Shown: positions 9,716-20,100 of the stretch, in pieces
Layout of the letters: each line of letters begins with the position of its first letter
How positions within the stretch are numbered: the stretch's first letter is position 1
Assembly: GCF_000485595.1 (NCBI RefSeq)
Contig: NW_014577114.1
Coordinates: forward strand, 283,152-312,063
Length of the DNA: 28,912 nt
Origin: Priapulus caudatus
Taxonomy: Eukaryota > Priapulida > Priapulimorpha > Priapulimorphida > Priapulidae
Direction of reading: 5' to 3'
The notes under the pieces: model-generated
The model's database searches: none
The model's input: the letters and a program-made list of their open reading frames with translations, nothing else
What the model was told of the DNA's origin: nothing
Made by a program: the position numbers and the translations under genes

Positions 9716-10402
9716 TCAGTATGCCACGCCGAGTCAGAGGCTATTCCTTCATCTTTATCCTGTACCCTAGTTTGTCAGATTCAGCGTTCCAAGTAACCCC
9801 CAGGGCACGTTCTGTGGGCAGAACTTGTTCGTCAAGGTTTAGATCCTTCACTGACTTGGCTCGCTCTTCCTGGGGTATCGATTCGATGATGATCCGGTTG
9901 TTGCACATCCATTTGGTCAACCTGAAGCCACCTCTGAACAGGAGAGCAGACAGCTGGTTGACGAGATTTATAGCTCTCTCACTATCATGGACAGATTTTA
10001 AGCAGTCATCCACGTAAAAGTTTTGATGAACCGTGTTGATGGTCTCCTGGTCAAAGTCGTTTGCATTGTTGTCGGCTGTGCGTTTGAGCGCATATATGGC
10101 ACAGCTAGGACTCCACACACTGCCGAATAAATGGACAGTCATTCTATAGGTGCAGGGTTGCTGCGTCATGTCACCATTATAGGCCACCACAGGAAACGCA
10201 ACGCATCCCTATCCTGTGGCCTTACTTTTACCTGGTGGTACTTTCCATTCAACTGAGCCGTGCAATCGAAAACTATCTGTAGTTTCTCCTTATTGGGATT
10301 GATGACGGCATGGTGCGGAATGTACCAGGTTTTTCCCGAGCTAGTGTCGATGCCCTCATCCTGTACCTTTTCAGCAAATCCTTTGACTAACAAGTCCTCC
10401 AT
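9716..10402 (-). pseudogene. BEL/Pao reverse transcriptase, broken and internally deleted
   Basis: The fragment from 10402 contains GKTWYIPHHAVINPNKEKLQ and VFDCTAQ, then passes directly to YHQVKVRPQDRDALRFLWW. The family normally has a longer segment between these two, so an internal deletion is inferred. From about 10190 another frame continues with PSCAIYALKRTAD, the catalytic FYVDD motif and CNNRIIIESIP. The frame change near 10170-10190 separates the two parts. The YVDD catalytic residues remain, but the protein cannot be made intact. Confidence 0.88.
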
Positions 10403-10478
10403 CCCGTTACGATATCTATATCGTTACGACTTAAAAGGCACTGCGAGCTGATAGTGTCCATCGACCTTTGTCAGTGAC

Positions 10479-11498
10479 TTAATTGTCCCAAATGTCCAAG
10501 ACACGTTTGTCTTCAATGGACAAGGCAACGGTATCGTCTGCTCCACTATCCTCGACCTTCCAGAAATGTTCCAACTGTTGTTCCAATCTAGTGTCTGCTG
10601 ACAGGAAGTTACAGAATGCCTTGGTGACCCCCCGTCTGTCGTTGTTGACCGGACCATTTAATGCCCACCCGAGAATGGTCCTCACGGTATATGGCTCGTT
10701 GTCTTTTCCGGTCCTCACTTCTCTTGGCAGCAATGCTTGCGGAGCATCCTGATCAATCAGCAATGAGATTTTGGCATCGGCACAAGGAAAATCTAAGTCC
10801 TTTAAGTGAGGCCATTGGCTGACCTTACCCCTAACATTGGCACTGTCCTGCAGGATTGGAAGGTAAGTCATAGCAAAGACACAGGGTATTTTCATGATGC
10901 AGCTCTCACCCATGTCTGCTACCTCCAGGCTGGCCGTTGTCGTCATAACTTCCTTACCAACATCTTTCATTGTCGTTAACGAAAGTAGGGATGGCTCCCC
11001 ATCGACTTTTAATTCCTTCAACAGATCTAGCGTGCAGAAAGTGTTAGTAGAGCCGCTGTCGAGGAGAGCGTAGACCGTGACGTGTCCCGAGCCATTGGCC
11101 GCCCTCACCTTCACAGGAACGACAGGAAGAACAGCGGTCATGTGACCGGCCCCCTTGACCGCACATGAAGCATTGTGAGCTTGGACAGCACCAGACCGAG
11201 CCGCAAAATTGTTATTGTAGACTCCCTGACCGTCCGTCCTCTGAACGTTCTGCACATCAGACGAGTTCGCTCTGGGGTTGCCGGTTCCAATGTGCAGGAA
11301 CTTTGTGTGTCGTTTACCGCATCCTTCAACCGTACACCGACGTTGAAATAGGCACCTTGAGGCAAAGTGCCCAGGTTTAAGGCAGTTATCGCACAGTTTA
11401 TTGTCCCTGCTGAATTTCAAACGTTCATCGGGTTTTTTTGCCTTAAACTGACTGCATCCGAACAGTGTGTGCCCGGCATGACACATAGGACAGGTCAC
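10479..11498 (-). pseudogene. BEL/Pao zinc-knuckle and aspartic protease region
   Basis: The open frame of 339 residues is the best preserved part of the element. It opens with CPMCHAGHTLFGC, followed near residues 36-49 by a CCHC knuckle (CDNCLKPGHFASRC) and a Cys/His-rich CTVEGCGKRHTKFLH. An aspartic protease signature, VYALLDSGSTNTFC, lies near residue 145. The final part before the reverse transcriptase includes EVRTGKDNEPYTVRTILGWA. The ATG is arbitrary because the frame belongs to a longer polyprotein. A frameshift near 10480-10500 moves the continuation (VDGHYQLAVPF) into another frame. Confidence 0.9.
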
Positions 11499-11499
11499 A

Positions 11500-12978
11500 T
11501 TGGTAAACCTGTTAGACTGATTGTCCCTGGTGCTATACCTCCTGCTGTCCTACAATGGCTTGTTTTACCTCGACTTTCTTCCTCCCAAATACATGGTCAT
11601 TAGCTTCCCTGGCAGCCCTGACTACAAAATCCACCAAGCTGACAATGTCTGGATAATGACCAGTAGCCTTGTAGGCATTTACTGCCTGCCCGCGCCAACA
11701 CAATTTTCACAAGCCCTCTTTGCGTGTTAATTTCACCGATGCTGCCCATGGAAGAGTTTCCACACAATTGCTTAAATCATCAGAGAAGTCCTGGAGTCTG
11801 CGACGATCAGCAGCCTTGGGACCCTGCGTGATCCTCCTTTAATCCATGCTTCACCGATTTGGTAGCTGCTCCCAAATAGTTCTTTCAGTAGCTGCTGCGC
11901 TCTTGCATAACCTGCATTGGGTTCCATCACGGCACAACACTCTATGACACGCAGTGCCGATCCAGTGCAATACTGAAAAATCCTATTCAGCTTAGCATTG
12001 GCGTCAACACACGTGTTGCCTACGGAATTGTCAAATGAGCTCATAAACCGATGAAAGGTCAGCGGATCTCCACCAAACTTAAACAATTCAGTTCTTGGGA
12101 GAGTCGTCATGTCCACCAGTAACTCGTTGATGGTTGCCTGGCGCTGCATTGGAGCTTGAGAGTTTGATGGATGCCAAAAATCCTGATCGTTTACATGCGT
12201 GGGATCGCTGTGGCAGTTGATACCATGGCGTACTGTGAGGAAAGGTACCGGTAGCTGTTTGGAATTGGACACCTGCGTACAGGTTTTCAGGCGTCCATGA
12301 TGGACTTCCTGACGCACGGCCAGACAGCGGATTAGTATCAGATGGGCGAGGCGTTCAACGTACGGGTTCAGCCGGTTTAGCACTGCCATAGGCTAGAGTG
12401 TCCTTTATCTCATTTAAATTGAGGCATTCCAGGCGTAGAGCCTCACGTTCTAGCTCAAGCGCCTTCTTTTCCTTTATGATTTCTGCCTTCGCAAGAAATT
12501 CAGCCTTTCTCGTAACGGCCCTTTCGCGTTTGGTATTGACAATTTTACTAGCCTGCGAGTTGCCACTTTCGGATAGATTTGAGCCTGTAATGTCTACAGT
12601 CATATACGTCGAATTGTCCTTTACCATTGTCACCCACTGTCTCACTTGGGTTGTTAGAGTGACACATTTTTTTTCGAATTTTCTTATGTGTTCGTCAGCC
12701 CATTGGCGGTCTTCGCCGTCAACAGCGTCCTTGCACAGCACCCTGGACTTTTCAATTATCCTGTCGAATAGCACGTGGATGTCGTTTAATCTGCCGTTCA
12801 CTAAAGTGGGGTCTGCCCCACATTCCATTAAATCAATTATCTCGTTTGCCTTCCTGGTGTAGGCAGCCTTATGTCCCCCTACTTCTAGCTTAAAACACCA
12901 GTACCGTTCTCTGGCTACCCATTCAGTGTCCAGCATGACGTTTTCCCTACGATGGCGAGCCTCTAGCAGCTCATCCAT
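11500..12978 (-). pseudogene. BEL/Pao gag region, frameshifted
   Basis: From ATG at 12978 a 207-residue frame begins MDELLEARHRRENVMLDTEW and has a charged, coiled-coil-like stretch (KAEIIKEKKALELEREALRL). After a frame change near 12360-12390 a second frame carries LPRTELFKFGGDPLTFHRFM and NAKLNRIFQYCTGSALRVIE, the DUF1759-type gag core of BEL elements. Further changes after about 11770 break the segment that reads DIVSLVDFVVRAAREANDHV. The first ATG lies in a duplicated 71-bp block. Confidence 0.85.
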
Positions 12979-13075
12979 GACGATAGCTTATCAGCGTTGT
13001 CAAGCACGACGTTTTCCCTACGATGGCGAGCCTCTAGCAGCTCATCCATGACGATAGCTTATCAGCGTTGTCAAG
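12934..13075. repeat. 71-bp tandem duplication over the gag start
   Basis: 12934-13004 and 13005-13075 are identical except for one base (CATGACG versus CACGACG). Each contains a minus-strand ATG (at 12978 and 13049). Because 71 is not a multiple of three, the upstream ATG reads about 24 codons to a stop, while the inner ATG opens gag. Confidence 0.95.
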
Positions 13076-13256
13076 TTTCTTGAACTTATGTGGACGCAAT
13101 TTACAGTTGATCGAAAACTTCACCAAGACTTGTCTACTCCTCTCCATTGTAATCGTTTATAAACAAGAATAATAATGGGGCTGGAGAGGAGTAGACAAGA
13201 CTTGGTGAAGTTTTCGATCAACTGTAAATTGCGTCCACATAAGTTCAAGAAACTTG
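13072..13256. repeat. Near-perfect hairpin, 75-bp arms
   Basis: Arms 13072-13146 and 13182-13256 are reverse complements with one mismatch (AAGACTTG versus AAGTCTTG), separated by 35 bases. It abuts the 71-bp tandem duplication and the gag start of the BEL remnant. The near identity implies a recent event. Confidence 0.95.
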
Positions 13257-13516
13257 GAGCGTTTATGAAAACACTATAACTCAATTGCTCCACGGAATCC
13301 GATGTATTTGTCGATAAATTGATGAATATAGTGGCGAGTACTAAGATGAGAATAGCTGCACACAACATCCTTTGTCTCCCTGCGCCCCCTGGTGTTTGGC
13401 GGGAAGTGATAAGCGCAGGCACGGACCCAAATATGGAACATGCAAAAACAGCACCAGGCTAAACTAATCTGCCATAACAATAACATTATAATAACGTTAT
13501 TATATACAGCTCAGTC

Positions 13517-13595
13517 ATAATTGCCAAAGGGGACAGCTACTACCTATCCACTGAGGCTCAGTGGATAGTTAGTAGCTGTCCCGTTTGGCAATTAT
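13517..13595. repeat. 79-bp near-perfect palindrome
   Basis: Centred on G13556, the two 39-base halves (ATAATTGCCAAAGGGGACAG at the left end) match in inverse orientation with two mismatches and almost no loop. It lies just outside the LTR-like start of the BEL remnant. No target duplication was found. Confidence 0.93.
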
Positions 13596-13860
13596 CTACA
13601 GGTATTCTTATGATTAATCTATCATTATTTGCAGTTCCCTCCATAGATATCATATACACAGTAAATAGGACACTCAATACAATTGGCACAACTGTGCACA
13701 TGTCTTGAAACAAGTCTACCACTTTGTAGTAGAAGTGTAAATTAGGAGTGAATGCTGCCTGTGTGTACATCGCGTATGGAAAAACTGGCATTCTTTATGT
13801 TTATGTTTCAAAACAATATTAATCAGGTAATATATTGGTAATACATGACATTTCTTGACC

Positions 13861-13943
13861 CAATCCTAGTTTAGCGTCCCGGCTTAGCTTAGGCTTTGCA
13901 AGAATGAGGGCCGGGTCCCAAACTAGTAGTAGTACTAGGATTG
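13861..13943. repeat. Short inverted-repeat block
   Basis: CAATCCTAGTTTAGCGTCCC at the left is partly mirrored by GGGTCCCAAACTAG and ACTAGGATTG at the right. It is probably a small decayed fold-back element. Confidence 0.55.
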
Positions 13944-14131
13944 AGCACATTCCTTTTCATTGTTATATCATTTCATATTTAATATAGAATTCTGTGATGT
14001 TTGTGCTATTTTCATACGATGATTATGATAACATTCACACATTCCAGATGTTTGCCATAGCTACGACTTGAAAGGTTCCCATGTAAAGTATGTAACATTG
14101 GGTATGGACCCTACAAATACTAAGGCTGATT

Positions 14132-14377
14132 GGGTCTATGTCTCCCTGGGTACTGCCGGAACGTACCCTGTGTAAGGTACGGTATACCGGAACGTACCCT
14201 GGTAACTATCTGATATGGTTAGGGTTAGGGTTAGGGAGTAGGCGTAGGCGACTCCATAGACTCGTTAATGGAGTAGGCGAGGTACGGTCCGGCATATTAG
14301 ATAGTACCAGGGTACGTTCCGGTATACCGGACCATACCCAGGGTACGTTCCGGCAGTACCCAGGGAGACATAGACCC
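14132..14377. mobile_element. TIR element with GGGTCTATGTCTCCCTGGG ends
   Basis: The first 39 bases (GGGTCTATGTCTCCCTGGGT, then ACTGCCGGAACGTACCCTG) are exactly mirrored at the right end, and similarity continues to about 87 bases per arm. GGTATACCGGAACGTACCCT recurs inside each arm. The centre has a short GGTTAG run. AATACTAAGGCT(G/A)ATT occurs on both sides (near 14116 and 14386), but not directly abutting. No coding capacity is visible. Confidence 0.8.
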
Positions 14378-14815
14378 TGACAGCAATACTAAGGCTAATT
14401 AAGCCTATGGTGTCTAGCTATATATAATAATATTGTTTTTGGACATAGTATGTGTGATTTTGTCCCTGCTTCTTTGAATACAATGTAATGAATGTATGTA
14501 GCATTGGAAATATGTGATTGGCAACAAACATTAATACAATTACATTAGATACACAATAGTATGGATTTCACATTAGAATATTTACACACATTTAAAACAT
14601 CCAGAGAGACATGATACAAGATTGCGTGGCCTATCCTGAGACAAATGTTTTAACTTCTCGTAACCACTGATTCAGATTTGGTAACTGGGCCGTTTCCCAG
14701 CTTCTCACAACTACAAACCTTACACTACTCAGGCCTCAAACCTTTCAGTTAACACAAAAATACCAGTATTACTACCTCACGTTAATACAACGGTTATTTT
14801 ATGTTACATAGGTAC

Positions 14816-15063
14816 CAGGGCCGTAACCTGGGGGGGGGCAGCTGGCCCTTTGGAACAAAATTAGGAAGCAAGCTTTTAGCTAATAATCGTAAATAACCCT
14901 AACATGATTTTTTTGGTCACTTATCCGTGAAAGCCTTGTCTCGGACCCACCCCTACCACACTATGGACGTCGATCAAGAGCTGTGCCCATCGCTCATCAT
15001 TACACAGTTGAGTCATGAAATTTTGCCCCCCCTCCCTAGAAATTTGCTCAGTCTACGGCCCTG
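14816..15063. mobile_element. Small DNA element with CAGGGCCGTA ends
   Basis: CAGGGCCGTAACCTGGGGGG opens and a partly inverted GTCTACGGCCCTG closes a 248-base element, with GGTAC directly repeated at 14811-14815 and 15064-15068. Poly-G and poly-C stretches lie near opposite ends. It is a non-autonomous element of uncertain superfamily. Confidence 0.7.
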
Positions 15064-16455
15064 GGTACGTGTGCCATGAGGCATGAAATGATTGAAGCCG
15101 AACTCAGTCTGATGCATTAACAAAAGAAAATGTTTATTTTACCATAGCTGAGAATTTGTATTTAATAATAACTATAAGTATTAAATTATAAACTCATTTC
15201 TTGCCTAGCATGTTTACCTCTACTACAGATATTCCAACTTTCTGTGTGTTTGTAAATATTGCTGATATTGCTATGTCCCCCAGGGTACTATTGGAGGGTA
15301 CCCTGGGTACGGTTCGATATATCCTGCATTGTCCCGTACCCTGACTTTATATGCACGTATTTCCGATGTTGTAAAACTAAAATATAAAAGCTAGCTCTTC
15401 GTTTAAAAAAAAAGGAAAAAGAAAAATATAGTCAAACATAGCATACATTTTTATTGGATTGCGATGTTTTGAGGTTTCTTCTATGTGATGTGGTTACTTT
15501 ACAGAGTGTATGTATTACGACATCAGTTGGCTGAAAGTAAATATTGCCATCAGGGCCTAACTAACCAAGTATATGACTAGTGCAGGTAAACATAATCAGA
15601 AAACTGCTTACGGTTTTCCAATAGATATTGCTCCTCCTCTTTAAGCAAAAATAATGCATATATTGAGTTGTAGGATCGCGAAAACACAATTTTACCATCA
15701 TATCACAGTTTTTTTAGAGATAAATGATCAACTCTCAATTAAATGAACTCCAAAATTATACCAATACATTCATACCCGCCATGACTCAATGCCAATCATG
15801 TGAATGTTAACAATTCAGTGTTGTAGAGCACGTAGTAAACAACTGATGTTATGTTTCTTTTCTTTTTGAATCAAACTACATTACTAAATTATATGGATTT
15901 TAGTCGGTCATTAGGGTTTGTATCTCGATATATCGATGAATCGTCCCACCCATACTTTCAGCTGAAAAATTAAAAGTCAGTCATTTTATCACATATCCAT
16001 TGTTTGTTATGCTGGAAGCTAAGAACAGGACTATGGTTACAGCCTTACAGGCATGTTCAATGTTCTTTTACATCGACTGACCATAGAACCACCACCCTAG
16101 TATGATTCGTTACAGGCGGGCTAGCTATAAAATATCTAGCATCTCATTTCTCTATTTAACCTGGCTTTCATCACCTTACTTCAACCTGACTTAACTTGAT
16201 TAGTCACAAAACACTGTCGAGTCAGCAATCAAAAGTGGTGGTTGGCAGAATGTAAGTAGCGCGCGAGTAGATGTTATGACAATCTCAAGAGCCAACTGCA
16301 ATCACGTTGGCATCAAATGCAGTCCAAATTAAAAAAAAATTAAAAAATTCATACAAACCAAAAATTTGTCCAGTTATCAAATTAAAGCAAATTGGACTAA
16401 TATTCATTGCTACACTGGTAGTAAGACTAACGTTAAATGTTAGTCATCAGTTTCA
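15064..16455. other. Intergenic region / FEM1 3' flank
   Basis: AT-rich sequence without a gene. 15286-15345 contains GGGTACCCTGGGTACGGTTC, a possible relic related to the element at 14132. Minus-strand AATAAA sites at 15455-15450 and 15137-15132 could serve as FEM1 polyadenylation signals, but both are about 1 kb or more past the stop and unproven. Confidence 0.5.
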
Positions 16456-17135
16456 CTAATGCCATTCAATGAATGCTTCTAGACTAACTGGGACTTGGCC
16501 ACGGTACGGTAGCTTATAATGCATCGCTGCCTGGGCTGCCAGGCACTTCAGCGACATGTAACTCAGCAAGTTTAAGGTGCACTCTGGGTTCGTGACGAGA
16601 CGCCTGTACACCGTTTCACCATCAGCATTACGAATATCAATGTGTGCGCCATGTGCCATCAGCAGGGTCACCAGATCTTCTTCATAGTTCTGCAGGTTGG
16701 CGAGAACATGAAGTGGGCAGTTCTTTGCATAATCTAGCGCATTCACGTCTGCTCCACACTCCAGCAGCAGCATCGTTACATCACGGTTAGGAAATACGCT
16801 CAGGTTGGGATCGTCGAACACAGACGATTTCTTATCCAGAGCAACATGCAGCAGGGAGTCGCCGCCAGCCGACCGCAAATTTAGTCGGATCATCTTGTTG
16901 AGCAGTCGCTTGAGCTGCACCATTTCATCTGCCGGCACCTGCACCCGTGTGAACGTGTACAGTAGGTATATGATGATGAGCAAGGTTTTGTTGAAGTTGT
17001 CCATTTGCTTCTTAAAGACAGGACGGACGTTCAACAGCCTCATACCCTCCTCCAGTTGAGTGCTGATCAATAAGAGGATGTTGTAGATGTCACTAAACTG
17101 CACAGTCTCCATCACATCCCCCAAGCGCTGAATGC
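16456..17135 (-). CDS. FEM1: FEM1 last exon: C-terminal ankyrins and VHL box
   Basis: The acceptor TTTTGATGCAG precedes GC ATT CAG, completing a split Gly codon; the stop TAG is at 16458-16456. It carries helical sequence, then LLLECGADVNALDYAKNCPL and LLMAHGAHIDIRNADGETVY ankyrin repeats and the C-terminal VHL box. At 680 nt it is the longest exon. An in-frame ATG at 17124 is internal and not the gene start. Confidence 0.95.
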
Positions 17136-20100
17136 CTGCATCAAAATGAAAGTTCTTAAAGCTAATGTGGTAATGGGTATTAACAACAGCCGCAGAGCAT
17201 CTGGGCTCATCTGAGGTCTGTTGTTACGGTTATAAACGTAACATTTAAGTCGTGCGTAGTGACACCTTTGTTAGGTGCAGATATGCAGATACGCAGTTGC
17301 GTACACATCATTTCAGCAACCTTCTGCATTCTGCATACCTCCCAAATCCCATTGGTTGTTGATACAAATCGCGTGCCTGAAACTTCTGTTTTATGGTGCA
17401 TTGTAACCCTCACCCTAACCCTATTAAAAAAAATATATTAATCGTAAAAATTATTGTAAATAAATCATGTAAATATTTGCGTGAATTGGAAAAAAAATAG
17501 TTAAATGGATAAAGATAGAAAAATACAGAAACCAGGTCAATAATAAAAAATCTGATGGGATTCGATCCAACGATCTTTGAGCCGTGACGCCCATGCTGTA
17601 CGCGTTCGGCTATCGAGGCTTATTGGCTTTCTAGACGATCTGCAGCCCGGATATACGCGCGAAGCGCGAACAGCGGCCAGACGACCTGTCGTGGCGCCTT
17701 TTCATCCAATTCGCTGGCTCTGTATTTAGAACAATTTCCACGGTTATGTCAAATCGGCCTGTAATCGGTCAATTGAGGAGTTGTGGCGCTTGCAGAAGGC
17801 TTTCGGCTATGCACGTAGGGCGAGAATAAATGCAAATGCTCGTAATTGGTAACTTGTTGGTTGGCGCGTTACGTTTTCGTGTAGAAAGTGATTCGAATTT
17901 ATTTAATTTAACGCCCTTAAGTTATTCTCGTACATGGCGTCCATAGATGGCGCGACGAGGCTCTGTTCGAGGGTTTTTCAGAAGAATTTTCCACACAAGC
18001 AACGGCGATTCGGCTTAGACTGCCCCGCGGTGGAGAGTTTGACACGCTCGACTAACTATAACTTTAGTGTAGCGAAAGATACTTGGCCGAATTAACGTCC
18101 GTACCAGTCTATCTGGAATCGTGACGTCCCAGTCTAATTCTCGCAGCCATCTTAGGACACGGCAGGCCTGACTGATTGATGGTTGTTTACACTAACTGGA
18201 ATCGTGACGTCGGCTTTTAATTATCGTAGCCATGTTGGTTCGCCTTCACGTTCATTGGCTAAGCCCGTTCATTGATGTTTGTTTACAGTTCGCGTGTTCT
18301 GAAGTGTGTTAGTCTCGGCCGGCTATAACTTAGACTTTGGTACATTCCACACCTACGAATACTTCTATTACTACAAGTACATGTTACAATAATTACTAGT
18401 AAATTAAGTACTACTACTAGTAGTAGTCCTACTAAGTTCACCAGCACTACTAGTCCTATAGTATAGTTACTACCAGGACGGCAGGAGCTAATAGTAATAG
18501 TATTACTAATTCTAGTACTACGTACTACTACTACTAGTACTAGTACTACTACTACTACTAGCTCCAAGAAACGCTCTTTGCTAGGGTTAGAATACCCCTA
18601 TACTAGACACAGCACTTGAAGCGTTTCAATAAAATATAATGCTAACTAAATACGAAATCTATTTACTACCAAATTCTTATGTTTCTAGTATAGGCCTACT
18701 CTCTTTCGAGAAGGTTGCGAGTGCAAAGGCTATATAGACTAGGACTCACTCCCACCTCGATTAGCCATCGAGTGACTAAGCTAAGCTGAGAGTGGGAGCG
18801 GATGCCAGTCTATGGGCTATAGGCGGCGGGCAGGCGGCGCACTGCTTTGCAACTCCTGTACGAGCCTCGCCATTGAACGTTGCAAAAACGTTCAGCGTTG
18901 GGGCGCGAACAATGAGGTCACGAAGAGCGCCGGTAGGTGTTTCCTGATTCTGACAGCCATTTCCATTACTGGGCAAGGTTCGCGAATGTCAGAATTTCCA
19001 CGTCTTTCTGTGATTTTGCGTGACACAGCTCGGTTACGAACACATACTCGTTACAGTTTTTATAACAGTGAACACTGTTCACGTTCCAAATGTCTGCCCT
19101 CTGTGTCCCCCACTAAAATTGCGGACTGTTCGCTGGCAGCTATGATTCCGTGCGCGGCCTATGCATTCGGCGCACGTCCATAGCTGCCAGCGCTGCATAC
19201 TGTCGTAGGAATTTTCGCGGGTCGCGTGCGCCTTGCCGCGGAACTGCGCGCAAGATCGCGCAGCACTTCGGATAACACCTCCTTTCGGCAACGCTTCTCT
19301 AGTATCCCCGTCTCATCTGGATTATGGATGTGCCTGACTGACATGAATATGACTGACATCATTGGGCAGTTAAGGAATCCATGTTTAACCCTCCTCTTGA
19401 GGGTCAAAAGGTTATCCGACACTTACCTCGTCAGCATCAGTGGAAAGCACATTTCATGGTCCTTTCAATAAAGTGATAAAAATGGTAGGTCAGCGCTGAA
19501 ACAGAAATGTTTTCCCACTCTGTCCATTAGGCCATGTCCTCGAGAAATGTCTGATATCTGACCTTTCCCCCACTGCCCTTTGACCTGTGACCTCCAATTT
19601 CGCACTAGTGATGGGTTTCCTACCCATCACACTATACACCGAATATTAAGAGCATGGGTCGAGCCGTAAAGATTTTTGCTGCAATTCCGTATTTCCTCCT
19701 ATACCTTAAGTTAAGGGGGAAATATTCCCCCTCCGTTTACACATCTTGACCTTTGACCCCCAAATTTGTCATCCCGAGTCCTTTTCACGATCCCCCCCCC
19801 CACCGACGTCCCGAATATCGTGACAGTACGTCGAGCGGTTAAGATTTGTGCCCAACTGTTGACGGGCGGACGCACGCACGGACAATCATGCGATTCTACA
19901 AGCTGCATCTGACTTCGTCAAATGAGCTAAAAACATTGATCAGTGTCAAAGCTGGCATGAAAACAATAAACACAAACAAGGAAACTTGTCTAATTATCTG
20001 GTTTATTGTTATTATGTCCCCTTTTATGGCGAGATGAGAGATGTGAAATCTTTTAATATCAAAGAAATACAACAGTCCATATCCAAAGTGACACATCTCG

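Larger units (their letters stand above)
9050..13480 (-). mobile_element. Degenerate BEL/Pao LTR retrotransposon
   Basis: Read on the minus strand, the order is gag with a coiled coil, zinc knuckles, aspartic protease, reverse transcriptase and RNase H, which is the BEL/Pao order. Integrase is absent, no 3' LTR is seen, and the recognisable coding part stops near 9095. A possible 5' LTR-like stretch runs from about 13480 (TGTTATGGCAGATT on the minus strand) towards 13075, but no second copy confirms it. Several frameshifts and a deletion make it inactive. It fills the space between the two convergent host genes. Confidence 0.85.

Noticed and set aside
12398-12862. 154-residue + strand frame with Ser/Phe-rich sequence
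   Set aside because: It lies opposite the BEL gag frame and has no family pattern; it is a shadow.
18283-18567. Val/Leu-rich minus-strand frame resembling a membrane segment
   Set aside because: It is the translation of a TAC/TAG microsatellite.
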